DNA from: Bactericera cockerelli
Lineage: Eukaryota > Arthropoda > Insecta > Hemiptera > Triozidae
Direction: 5' to 3'
NCBI GenBank assembly: GCA_024516035.1
Contig: CM044955.1
Span: 41,328,556 to 41,392,555, forward strand
DNA length: 64,000 bases
Below, one piece after another: positions 1-11,500 of the stretch. Each line of letters begins with the position of its first letter. The stretch's first letter is position 1. The notes under the pieces are model-generated. The model ran no database searches, was not told where the DNA came from, and saw nothing but the letters and a program-made list of their open reading frames with translations. Both the position numbers and the translations under genes were made by a program.

Positions 1-674
1 TTTGTTCGATAATATTTTGTTCTTTATGTATATTTATATTCTGATTATTACTTTCTTGTCACATTTTATCACCCTAATTTTGAATCCTATAATGTCTAAT
101 TTTTGTTTAGTATTTTTGTTTTTGACTTTTTTCTGATATTTAAATGTTAGAATTATTACTTTGTATTTTGTCATATTTTAGCACCCATATTTTAAAATTT
201 GAAAGGTTATTTTCTAATTTTGTATTGTACTTTATTTTTTAACTTTTGTTATTTGTTACATGTTTATATGGACTCTTTCCGTAAATACAAGTGCCTTTGA
301 GCACCATTACCATTACCAATATTATGTTCGTTTTCGTATTTAAAAAAACTGCTCCGATTTTTAATATTTCTGGACAAGTTGTAACCTCCTGAGCAACTTT
401 GGTTTTGTGTCTTTTACATATTTGCATTCCTTGCAACGCGCAAATCTCAAACTACAGAACGTATTTCAACGAAATTTTGTGCACTTATGAGAGACGTGTT
501 GTAGATGTGGTACTCTTTAAGTTTAAATTCACCAACTTCGAACTACAGGATCTTGGAGATAAAGGCCGTGCGCCTGACCCTCAATTTTTTTTCATTTAAA
601 CTCTTACGTCTCGTGTACTTTACACCCTATCATAATGACATTTTGAATGTGTATGCTTATGGGTGTTTTACATA

Positions 675-711
675 ATACATTTTGTATTAAATAAATTATA
701 GTTGAACTCTC

Positions 712-752
<41 letters not shown>

Positions 753-862
753 AGAAAGACGTGCAAATAAAAGGTCTTTACATTTTGTATTGAATAAATT
801 ATAGTTGAACTCTCATATTAAAAAAAAAAAGAGAAAGACGTGCAAATAAAAGCTCTTTAACT
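675..862 (+). repeat. ~100-bp tandem duplication with poly-A tracts
   Basis: TACATTTTGTATTRAATAAAT, GTTGAACTCTCATATT, a poly-A run (A33 then A10) and GAGAAAGACGTGCAAATAAAAG occur twice in a row. It looks like a poly-A-ended insertion that duplicated. Confidence 0.8.
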
Positions 863-1002
863 GGCAGGAACAGAATTTTTTGTGGAAATTAGAATGAAGG
901 AAAAACACTAAATTCGAAATAAATTTGGAGAGAATCGATTGTGAATTTTTAGAGATACATAGGTACAAGTTATTTTTTTAGAGATAGGTATAAACAGACT
1001 TC

Positions 1003-1085
1003 GTGGTGTAAAGGTTGTGACTACTGCTCGTAGTCCAGAGATCCCGAGTTCGATCCCCGGTTGGGGCAGACTTTTCGAAAAACAA
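1003..1085 (+). mobile_element. SINE head (tRNA-like), no body
   Basis: CTTCGTGGTGTAAAGGTTGTG and GAGTTCGATCCCCGGTTGGG give both RNA polymerase III boxes. Acceptor-stem pairing is poor, so this is not a tRNA gene. Confidence 0.65.
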
Positions 1086-1286
1086 AGTCATCAGAAAAAG
1101 TTATTTACAACAGAAGTCATAACACTTTTCAGCCACATTGAAATAAAGAAAATTTTGTAAAAAAGGAAAACAGTTTGCAGGGCGGCTAAAGATAAAGGAC
1201 AACACTCAAATACCTCGAAAATCTTTCGGTTTTTCAACATACAAACATTTATAAAAAGTATTGATATTGATATCCCCCAAAAAGAC

Positions 1287-1722
1287 TACCGTTGAAAAAA
1301 GGCCAAGTTCCAGAGCTTCTATCCAAAAACTTTTTCAAATTAATTTAATGATATCTTGTTTGCGGCCAAGTTAACTTGGTACTAAACCATTTCTTTTTAA
1401 TTGAAACCAGTTGTTGAGCTCCTCATTTTTTGTTTTTACTGCCTACTATCCTCTAACTTGGCCAGCTTTATGATGTTGCTTCTCTAGAATATTTTGGAAA
1501 AATGTATAGGCATACATAAATGCACATTTAACCACCAAAAGGAGAAAAACTGGCCAAGTTAGAGGATAGTTAGCAAATAAAACATAAAAAGAGGAAGTCA
1601 GAATACGGATCAGAATAATGATTTAGTACCAACGTAACTTGGCCGCAAACAAGATACCACTAAATTCATTGGCAAAACTTTTTTGGTAGGAGCTCTGGAA
1701 CTTGGTTCTTTTTTCAACGGTA
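1287..1722. mobile_element. Inverted-repeat element (TACCGTTGAAAAAAGG termini)
   Basis: Imperfect ~200-bp arms: TACCGTTGAAAAAAGGCCAAG at 1287 is inverted at 1703-1722, and GGCCAAGTTAGAGGATAGT is also inverted. A single arm recurs at 54036-54235 in GART intron 1. It starts 14 bp past the stop codon of the giant gene. Confidence 0.75.
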
Positions 1723-1735
1723 TTTTTTTTTTTTT

Positions 1736-2544
1736 TTAATGAGATAAGTGATTACTTAGGAGCAAGTCATTGCCATACCTTCGATCACAGACTGGAATAC
1801 TTCCTAATGACGACGTTTGATGGGTCAGCTTCTGATTGAATGTTTGATAACAAGTCACCTGCTGACTGAGAGATACAAACTGCTCGAACTTTTCTTCAAA
1901 CTGACTCATCTCATAGAGACTCTTCTCGCGTAAATATAGAGGATAGATATTCAAATCAACATCTCCTGCTGAATATGTTTTAGACGAAGCAAGGAGGTCT
2001 TCTAAGTTGTTAAGTGTAGCAAGATGAGAAACTGTATCTAGAAGATTTTGCTTGTCGGAAAAATATTTTTCCAATTCTGAGTAGACTTGATCAAAAGCTT
2101 CGTTTATTTTGATGTTAGTTTTGAGCTTATTAATCAATTCACAATTTGCGCTGGTTACAATCTCATGAACCTCGTTTTTTTCATAATTTTCTTCATTAAC
2201 CCCGTTATTTTCATAATTTTGTTCATTAACCCCGTTATTTTCACATTTTTTTTCAACTTTGATTGCTTTTGTCTCTACAGTTTCAGGATCCCCTGTCCAA
2301 GAATCAGTTGTGTTTCTGAACCATCCAAGTAGTTTATCAGCTTGCGATTTAATATTGCCAAAAAATTGTTTGCTCACTTTGTTTGAAATTTCTAGAATAG
2401 AATTTTGTGTTGTTTGACGTTGTCCTTTGTGAAGTTGGGACGGTTTTTGTATGGAAAAGTAGATCTCGGTATGACTCAGTTGAGATGTGAATACAGAAGT
2501 TTTACGAGACACTGTAGACTTACGAGGACAATCTAAAGAGTGAA
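1736..2544 (-). CDS. C-terminal exon of the giant gene
   Basis: The exon is open from an acceptor (ATTTCAG, 2545-2551) to a TAA at 1736-1738. It begins with two bases completing a codon, which matches the phase-1 donor at 5010 and reads DP-VHSLDCPRK across the junction. It encodes 268 aa without the repeats of the previous exon. A small duplication, ENNGVNEQNY then ENNGVNEENY, lies in the middle, followed by a helical-looking segment with FDQVYSELEKYFSDKQNLL. The link to the large exon rests on splice sites and phase only. The stop lies about 14 bp from an inverted-repeat element, so the 3' UTR is probably transposon-derived. Confidence 0.6.
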
Positions 2545-5500
2545 CTGAAATACAAATGAAGTGCATTATACAGTGATCGGCATAAGTCCGGCAAAGGCTG
2601 AATATCTTCCGATTGGCTCAAACTCCTTGTAAAAAAACTACTTAGGGGCAACTTTTAAATTTTAGGGGCGGACTCTATGTCAGGGACTCCAGATAATTTT
2701 TTAAAATGAGACACCCCAATTTGAATTTTTTTTATTGATTTGCTATTAAAAATAATTATAATTGCACTATGTAAAACGCTAATACGTATATTTATGCAAA
2801 ATTCATCAGAATCGGATGTAACGTTCGCGAGATATAAGCGTATAGTAAAAAGTTTGTGGTCAGGCGCATGGTCTCTATCACCAAGAACCGCTAGTGCGAA
2901 GTTGATGAATTTACAGAACCATCTACAGAATGTCTCCTATATGTGTACAAAATTTCGTCAAAATCCGTTTAGTAGTTCCTGAGATTTGCGAGTTACAAGG
3001 AATGTATTTTACAGACAGACCAACAGACAGACACAAAACCAAAGTTGCTCAGGAGGTTATGAATAGTTCAGAAATATGAAAAAATTGAAATCGGATCGAA
3101 ATTTTTTTTTTTACAAAAAGGAACACAATTATCCTATTTCTAATATTAGAAATTTCTCGGAAGTAAAATCAAAAATAAGGTGTCCCATTAAAAAAAAAAG
3201 ACCTGCTAGCCCCTACATGGGGTCCGGCCTGAAAATCAAAAGTTTCGCCTAAGTAGTTTTTTACAAACCATTTGACCATGCAAAGTTTCAATTCCGTACC
3301 TAAAGCCAGCCAGCCTCCGTGGCGTAACGGTTCAGACTACTGTCCGGTTGGGGCAGACTTTTCGAAGAAAATTCTGTTCCCTCTAAATACGTGAGGCTGG
3401 CATTTGCGACCCTACACAGGCTGGGTGATTTGATTGATTTTGATTTTTTTGATTTTGAACATTTCATTTATTTATATATAATTTTTTATACATACAGGGT
3501 GTCCCACCAAAGTTGGACACCTCAAATTACTCGGCCCCTAAAAGAGTTTTTGAAAAATAAAAAATCCTAGGGTACATGTCCTAATTATGCGGTTTCAGTC
3601 ATGAATTTTTTTTTATACAGGGTGGTTCAAAAGTCAGAAATTGAGGTGTCAACTTTCGATTTTTAAATGGATCGACCTGAATTTTATTTGATAATTTTTT
3701 TTTTTTTTAAGTGGGGTTTAACTGCCTTTCAACTGCCATTGGTTCCTGAGTACTTTTTTAAACAAAAATTTTACATACAGGGTGGTTTTTTTTCGACCAA
3801 TTTTTTTTTTACAATTTTTTTTTAAAGAAAATATCTGCAGGGTGGCCCATGCGACAATATTAGATAAAAAACCATAACTTTTTAATTTCATTAAAAATCG
3901 AAGTTTTTCTTGAACATTTAGTTTTTCTTTTTATATTAACGTCTCTTTGACTGCCAATATACAGGGTGTTACAAAAAATAATTATGTCTCACCCTGTACA
4001 ACACTTTAGTTTTGTTTTACGATATGACCAACAAAAAATGTGTAAAATTAGGCGAGAATTATTAATCTCAATTTTTTTTTTTAAAAAAACTCAGTTTTAA
4101 AAAAAAATCAATTCAAGATTTCACTTGTGAACCACCCAGTATAATTTTTTTTGATGCCAATGAAAAGTGCGTGTATTCATTACACAAACACTTTTTATTC
4201 TTGTTATCGAAAAAATTAAAAGTACTTGAGTTATTCGAGATATAGAAAAAAAAATTGGTCGCAAAAAAACCACCCTGTATGTAAAATTTTTGTTTAAAAA
4301 AGTACTCAGGAACCATTTAAAAGTAAAATTATCAAATAAAATTCAGGTCGATCCATTTAAAAATCGAAAGTTGACACCTCAATTTCTGACTTTTGAACCA
4401 CCCTGTACAAATTTTTTTTTATGACTGAAACCGCATAATTATAACATGTCCTTAGATTTTTTATTTTTCAAAAACTTTTTCAGGGGCCGAGTAATTTGAG
4501 GTGTCCAACTTTGGTGGGACACCCTGTATACATAAATTACATCCCCTAAGCTAATGCTAACTTTTTGGATAGTGAGGTTAATGTGGGTAGCTGGTACGAT
4601 TCCCAGCGAATGGAGGGTAACACCCCCGTCTTGATCAGGACGTTAAAACCTAATAGAATCAACTGGTCACAATAGATCTAATTAGGTCGCAGTGTTAATT
4701 GCAAGGGTTTCACTGAAAACTCTGCAACCAGATCAGATAATAATAATAACCTAAAGCCAATCGAAACATATTCAGCCTTTGCGGGACTTATGTCTGGTCC
4801 CTGTATAAATAAAGAACTAGTAGTAGTACTGGATTTTTTAAAAACTTAGTTTAAAAAATCCAGTTTTGTATTTTGATATTACGGCATTACAAAAAGATAT
4901 AACCCCCTAAAGACGCATGATTTGTTTGAAAATTCCGCCCTTAATTTCACTATGACCTTCTGGTAAAAATAAGAGCAGAATACAAAGCTAAATGGATGCA
5001 TAAGCTCACCTGGATCATTGTCATTATTGACTTTTCTGTTTCGTCCAACTTCAGTCTTCTTCTTGGCAACAGAGCCAATTTTCCAAAAGTCTTCCATGCT
5101 TTGACTTCTCTTGCACATGTATTTAATTCCTGAACCCTTGGACTTGGGTTTTGTATAGACTGTTGTGTTTGTAATGTTCTCTCTGGCCTCACAAGATGGA
5201 TTCTCTGTGTCATTCAAGTTGTAATCGAAAAGTGACAGGCATCTTGGCTTTTGCTTACTACTGGTTTTTCTTGTTTTGCTACTTCTTTTGCTACCCTTAT
5301 TTTTTAGTACTTTGCAGGTCCCTGTTAGATTTACGAGTTTTATTGCAGATGCTAGTTCTTTCCCAAGCTCGCATTTTGCGTCGTCCTTCTTATCTTGTTC
5401 ACATCCTTTACCTTTTTTGTATCTAATGTCTTCAAAACAGTTACCTTGTTTATTTGACTTTACAGGAAGCTCCTTTGTTATATATTTATATTTATTTTCG

Positions 5501-8500
5501 TCACTCTGACCTTTCTTGATATCACATACAACTTGTTTGATTTCATTTTCATTCTCTTTTGAGATTTTATTTTGTTTTGGACCCTCACAGTAAGGCATTT
5601 GGTCAGCTGTAATCTCCTCTTCAGTCTCACGAGGACAGCTCACTTTTATGCAATTCGCGTCATTTAAATGATCGGAGTCAATTACCATAGAGGGAGCACG
5701 ATTTTCATCTCGTTCAAGTGGACAATTATTAGCACTGACTGCATTGCCAACAGAGTTCCGGTTTACTAGTTTTTCATGAACATTTTTTAATTCATTCAGA
5801 AAGTCACTCAGGGTTGGTGTCTCACGGGGTTCACATTTTAAATCTTTGACTCTGAATGGTTTTTCTTGTTTTTTTTGCTCATCTCGTTTACAAATTTTTC
5901 GTTTGTCTTCCGAAAAATGTTCTTCATTTCGCAAGATAATTTCGCACATAATGTTAGGTTTTTCTTCAATATCCTTAAGGTTTTCTCTATCTAAATAGTT
6001 ACAAGGTTCACACTGAGACTGTCTTTTATATTTTACATTAGTTTTACATCTGAATTTGTCATTTGCTTTAATAGGTTCTAATGTTTTATCTCTGGAATTT
6101 ACAAAACAAGAAGAATCTTGACGATTCCACACAATAGGAATCTTTTCATCAATTTCTTTATCATTATTTGGGCACTTTTTATCAATCACTATTGTAAAGT
6201 CTTTAACATCATTGCATTTTCTATGTATTTTTGATTCACTTTTAGCTCCTTGTGAAGAATAACAACTCTTTTCTACTATTGGTTTGGTTGTTCTGCTTTT
6301 TCCTTTACAAGTTTTATATTTTATATTAGTTTTACATTTCCTTTTGTCATTTGCTTCTTTAGGTTCCAGTGTTTTATCTCTGGATAATACAGAAGAAGAA
6401 TTTTGGCGTTTACACTTACTAGGAAACTTTCCATCTATTTCTCTATCAAATTTAGGGCACTTACTATCACTCACCATTGTAAAGTCTTTAAGAATACTAT
6501 GGTTGCATTTTCTATGTATTTTTGATGCACTTTTAGCTCCTTGCGAAGAAAAACAACTATTTTTGAGTATTGGTATGTTTGTTCTGCTTTTTCCTTCACA
6601 TGTATTATTATATTTTATACTATTTTTATATCTGCTTTTTTCATTTGCTTTTTTAGGTTCTGGTGGTTTATCTCTGGATAATACAGAACAAGACGAAGAA
6701 GATTCTTGTCGGCTACACATAATAGGAATCTTTCTTTCCATTTCTTTATCAAGTTTGGGGCGCTTTTTACCACGAACTATTGAAAAGTCTGTAGCAATAC
6801 TATCATTGCATTTTTCATGTATTTTTGATGCACTTTTTGCTCCTCGCGAAGAATAACAACACTTTTCTACTGTTGGTATGTTTGTTCTGCTTTTTCCTTC
6901 GCATGTTTTATTTTTCATATTAGTTTTACATCTTGTTTTGTCATTTGCTTCTTTCGGTTCTGGTGATTTATCTCTGGATAATACAGAACAAGAAGAAGAT
7001 GAAGAAGAATCTTGTTGGTTACACATAATAGGAATCTTTTCATCAGTTTCTTTATCAAATTTGGGACACTTTTCATCACTCATTGTTAAGTCTATTACAA
7101 TACAATCATTGCGTTTTCTATGTATTCTTGATGCAATTAAAACATTTGCTTCTTTAGGTTCTGGTGTTATATCTCTGGATATTACAGAACAAGACGAAGA
7201 AGAAGAAGAATCTTGTCGGCTACACATAATAGGAATCTTTTCATCCATTTCTTTCTCAAACTTGGGATGCTTTTTTCCACTCACCATTGAAACGTCTTTA
7301 ACAATACTATCATAGCATTTTTTATGTATTTTTGATTCACTTTTAGCTCTTTGCGAACAATACCAACACTTTTCTACTATTGGTATGTTTTTTCTACTTT
7401 TCCCTTCACATGTTTTATATTTTATATTAGTTTTACATCTGATTTCGTCATTTTTTTGTTTAGGTTTTAGTGTTTCATCTCTGGATATTTCAGAAGAAGA
7501 CGAAGAAGAGGATGAAGGATCTTGTCGGCAACACATAATAGGAATCTTTCCATTCATAGTTTTATCAAATTTGGGGCGCTTTTTACAACTCACAATTGTA
7601 AAGTCTTTCGGAATACTATCATAGCGTTTTTCTAGTACTTTTGATGCACTTTTAGATCCTTGCAAAGGATAGCAACAATTTTCTACTATTGGTTTGTGTG
7701 TTCTGCTATTAACTTCACATGTTTTATTTTTTATATTGGTTTTACATCTATTTTTTTCATTTGCTTCTATACGTTCACCTCTGGGTATTAAAAAACAAGA
7801 AGAATTTTGTCGGTCACACATAAATAAATTAATACCATGAATTTCTTTATCAAATTTGCGGCACTTTTTATCACTCACTAATGAAAAATGTTTAGCAATT
7901 TTATCACAGCATTTTTCATGTATTTTTGATGCACTTGTAGCTCCTAGCGAAGAATAACAACATTTTTCTACCTTTGATTTGTTTGTTTTGCTGTTCACTT
8001 CACATGTATTATATTTTAAATTACTTTTACATCTGATTTTGTCATTTGCTTCTTTAGGTTCTGATGTTTTATCTTGTCGCTTACATATAAAAGGAATTTT
8101 TCCATCCATTTTTTTATCAAAACTTGGGCACTTTTTATCACCCACCATTTTAAAGTCTTTAACAATGCTACCATCGCACTTACTATGTTTTTTTGATGCA
8201 CTTAAAGCTTTTTGCGAAGAATAACAATAATTTTCTACAGTTGATTTGGTTGTTCTGCTTTTCACTTCACATTTATTTTTCAAGCAATTTTTTTTGTTGC
8301 AAGGTTTCCCAACGTTTTGCACGGTGGCTCTCTTATAATCCTGTCTCTTTGAACTTTCTATGTTTTTCTTAGTATGTCTGTGGCAATTGTTTTCCACGTG
8401 AAAATATTTCTTCAGTTCCGATATAGAATATTTACTTTGCATCATCGAATTATCTTTTAACAATGACACCATGTTTAATCTTTTTCCCGGAATGATTATA

Positions 8501-11500
8501 GGACTTAAAAAGTGTGGATTATGGATCCGAGCTATACTAAGTCCTCTTTCATTGGTTTGTAAATGATGGTGATGAGTTTTATATGCTGAAAGGCCTTGTT
8601 TGTTTTGTTTAGAATCAGCGATTTTATTGTCACCTTTGATAATAGTCCCAGGGATAACTTTCATACTAGTGCAAACTCGATAGTTTTTGTTTTCTGGACG
8701 TTGAGCTTCCGTCTTGTTTAAGCATTCAATATTAAACTGTTGAGTAACACTCTTTTTTTTACTTATAATATTATCTTCATTACGAGTACAAACTAATGAC
8801 TCCTGTTTTTTGTTCTCAGCGCCAGTTTGTTTTTTGTGCTCATCGCCAGTTCGATCACTAATAGAACAAGTAGACTTTGATTGGCGAGAAATGTTTTGAT
8901 TTTCTAATCTTGATTGTTTTTTTTTACAACTGCTTCGTTTGAGATTTGATTTTGTCTGACATGTGCTGGATTTCGATATGGATCGAATTCTTGATGCACG
9001 CGAGGGGTTGTTTAATAATATCATGGGTGGCCATTGTTCCACTTTTCCGCAAGAGTCCTCTAATTTAAGGTGAAACTTTTCTAATTTACCTCCGATGGTC
9101 TTAGATTTACTTCCATGTACGCATGTGCACTTCGATGATCTTTTTATTGATATGGAAGACGGCTGACCAACTGCCTCTAGATATATTCCAGGTTTAATAT
9201 TAGAACTTCCACTCTTTTCACGATTTTCGATCCTCACATGAGCATTGAACCCATCACCGATGATCGTAGTTTTTTCTCTCCATTCACATAGGCAATTTGG
9301 AGATGTTCTACCAGATCTTTTCTTTTTATTCAAAGAACTTTTTGAAACAACCGACGCATCTTCACGATTTTTTTTCCGGCATTCTGAAATTTGATTATTT
9401 GTATTCTTACTTCCGTGTGCGCATATGCACTTTGATGGTCTTTTTATTAATATGGTAGACGCATGGCTCTTTCTCTTTTCTAGACACTTTTCAGGTTCAA
9501 TATTAGAATTTCCAGACTTTTTACGATTTTTGATCCTCACAAGAGCATTAAACCCATCACCAATGATCTTAGTTTTGTCTCTCCAATCACATGTGCAGTT
9601 CGGAGATGTTCTTATAGATCTTTTCTGTCTTTTGAAAGAACTCTTTGAAACAACCGAAGCAATTTCACGATTTTTTTCCTGACATTCTGAAGTTACATTA
9701 TTTGTATTCTGTTCTGATACTTTAGTGTTCGCTATACTTTCTGTAGAAAACTGATTATAATGTTGTTTCTCTTCTATAATATTGCACTTTCCTTTAAAAC
9801 CAACATGCTTTTTTTCACTGAAAGGCTTAGCACCTAGTAAACATTTCACTGCATATTGGTTAGTGACTCTTCCACATTTTGAGCATTTGTTTTGTCTAGA
9901 AGTTCTTTTCGAAAATGAATCTTTCATAATAATACTTTCCTTGCAGTTGAATTTAGTTTTTTTTTCATGCGATCTCTTTGAAAATGGTTTATCTGCTGTA
10001 GCATTACATTTTCTTTTGTTTGATTTCTCTCTTCTCTTGCAAGACTCTTCACAAAATGATTCATCACTGCAACTTGCAACATGCTTGTCTCTATTGAAAG
10101 GCTTAGCATCTAGTAAACATTTATCTGCATTTTGGTTAGCGGCTCTACCACAATTTGAGCATTTTCTTTGTCTAGAAGTTCTTTTAGAAAAAGAATCCTT
10201 TTTAATAACACTTTTTTTACAAAGGAATTTGGTTTTTTTTCCTAGGAGATCTCTTTAAAAATGGTTCATCTACTGTAGTATTACATTTTATTTCGTTTGA
10301 TTTCTCGCTGCTCTTGCAAGACTCTTCACAAAATGATTCATCACTGCAACTTGCAACATGCTTGTCTCTATTGAAAGGCTTAGCATCTAGTAAACATTTA
10401 TCTACATTTTGGTTAGCGGCTCTACCACAATTTGAGCATTTTCTTTGTCTAGAAATTCTTTTCGAAAATGACACCTTCTTAATAACGTTTTTTTTACAGT
10501 TCAATTTAGTTTTGTTCCTAGGAGATCTCTTGAAACATGGTTTATCTGTTGTAGTATTACATTTTCTTTTGTTTGATTTCTCGCTTGTCTTGCAATAGTG
10601 CTCACAATATGTTTCATCACTTAAAGGAAAGATAGTCTTGAGGGATTCTTCATGATTATTTGCAAATTTCTGAGAGGAGATATCATTAATTTTATTTCTA
10701 CCTATATTTGATCTGATTCCTTCTATTTCTTTGAGATTTTCACATTTTAAATTGTGCATTTCACTCTTGAATTCATATGTGCTTGGTCGTTCATTGATGT
10801 CCTGGCAAGAACCACGTGATATTTTTAGTATGCTTTTATGAGGAGGGCCGATGATATTCTTGTTACACTTATCATCTTTAGATTTATTTAAAGCTGGCTC
10901 CACACTATTGTGAAAGCACACTGCATTGGTGTTTTCATTGATAGGTGACTGGAGAATTTCAACGTCAGTAATGTTGCTTGACATGGGCAGGCAATCGACA
11001 TGACTTGATTTATCAGTCATTTTTGTTTGATTGAAAGCCTCTTTTGATTGAGAAATACTACAAGTGCAATTCGAGAGGTAGTGTAAACCTTTTGTTTTAC
11101 AATTATTGCATTCGTACTTCTCGGGCTGGTTTTCTACATTTTTTGATTTGGATGTCTTTTGGATAGAACATTTGACAGTTTTTGCTGCAGTATCATTGAT
11201 TTCTAATTGGTTGAAAGCCTGTTTTGATTGAGAAATACTACAAGTGCAATTCGAGAGGTTGTGTAAACCTTTTGTTTTACAATTATTACAATCGTACTTC
11301 TCGGGCTGGTTTTCTACAGTTTTTGATTTGGATGTCTTTTGGTTTGGACATTTGACAGTTTTTGCTTCACAAATAGTATGAGAGAATTTCATGTCTGTTG
11401 GTTTTGATTCACTAATGGAGGAACTAGATTTTGTAGAAGACTGAACAGATTTGGATTGCATAGAACATTCTATAGATTTAGAGTTAAAGCTCTTGGAACA

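Larger units (their letters stand above)
1..1286. other. AT-rich intergenic DNA, repeats only
   Basis: No gene seen. It holds a fragment similar to 3005-3120 (reverse, 340-420; AGCAACTTTGGTTTTGTG), the 675-862 duplication and the SINE head at 1003. Confidence 0.6.
2571..4803. mobile_element. Composite inverted-repeat element filling the last intron of the giant gene
   Basis: The outer termini CAGTGATCGGCATAAGTCC (2571) and, inverted, CAGGGACCAGACATAAGTCC (ends 4803) extend through AAAGGCTGAATAT and are bordered by TATA on each side. Nested inside: an element at 2629-3264, a SINE at 3305-3450, a foldback at 3493-4528 and a SINE body at 4567-4720. The left end is only ~26 bp from the acceptor of the final exon. 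Confidence 0.7.

Noticed and set aside
9927..10217. Two separate genes meeting here instead of one
   Set aside because: The intervening sequence encodes another copy of the 92-aa repeat when one A is removed, and the 277/276-bp spacing supports a single frame.
5190..10600. Several long open frames on the plus strand opposite the giant gene, rich in Leu/Phe/Ser
   Set aside because: They are antisense shadows of the Lys/Ser-rich repeats and share the repeat periodicity; no independent signal.
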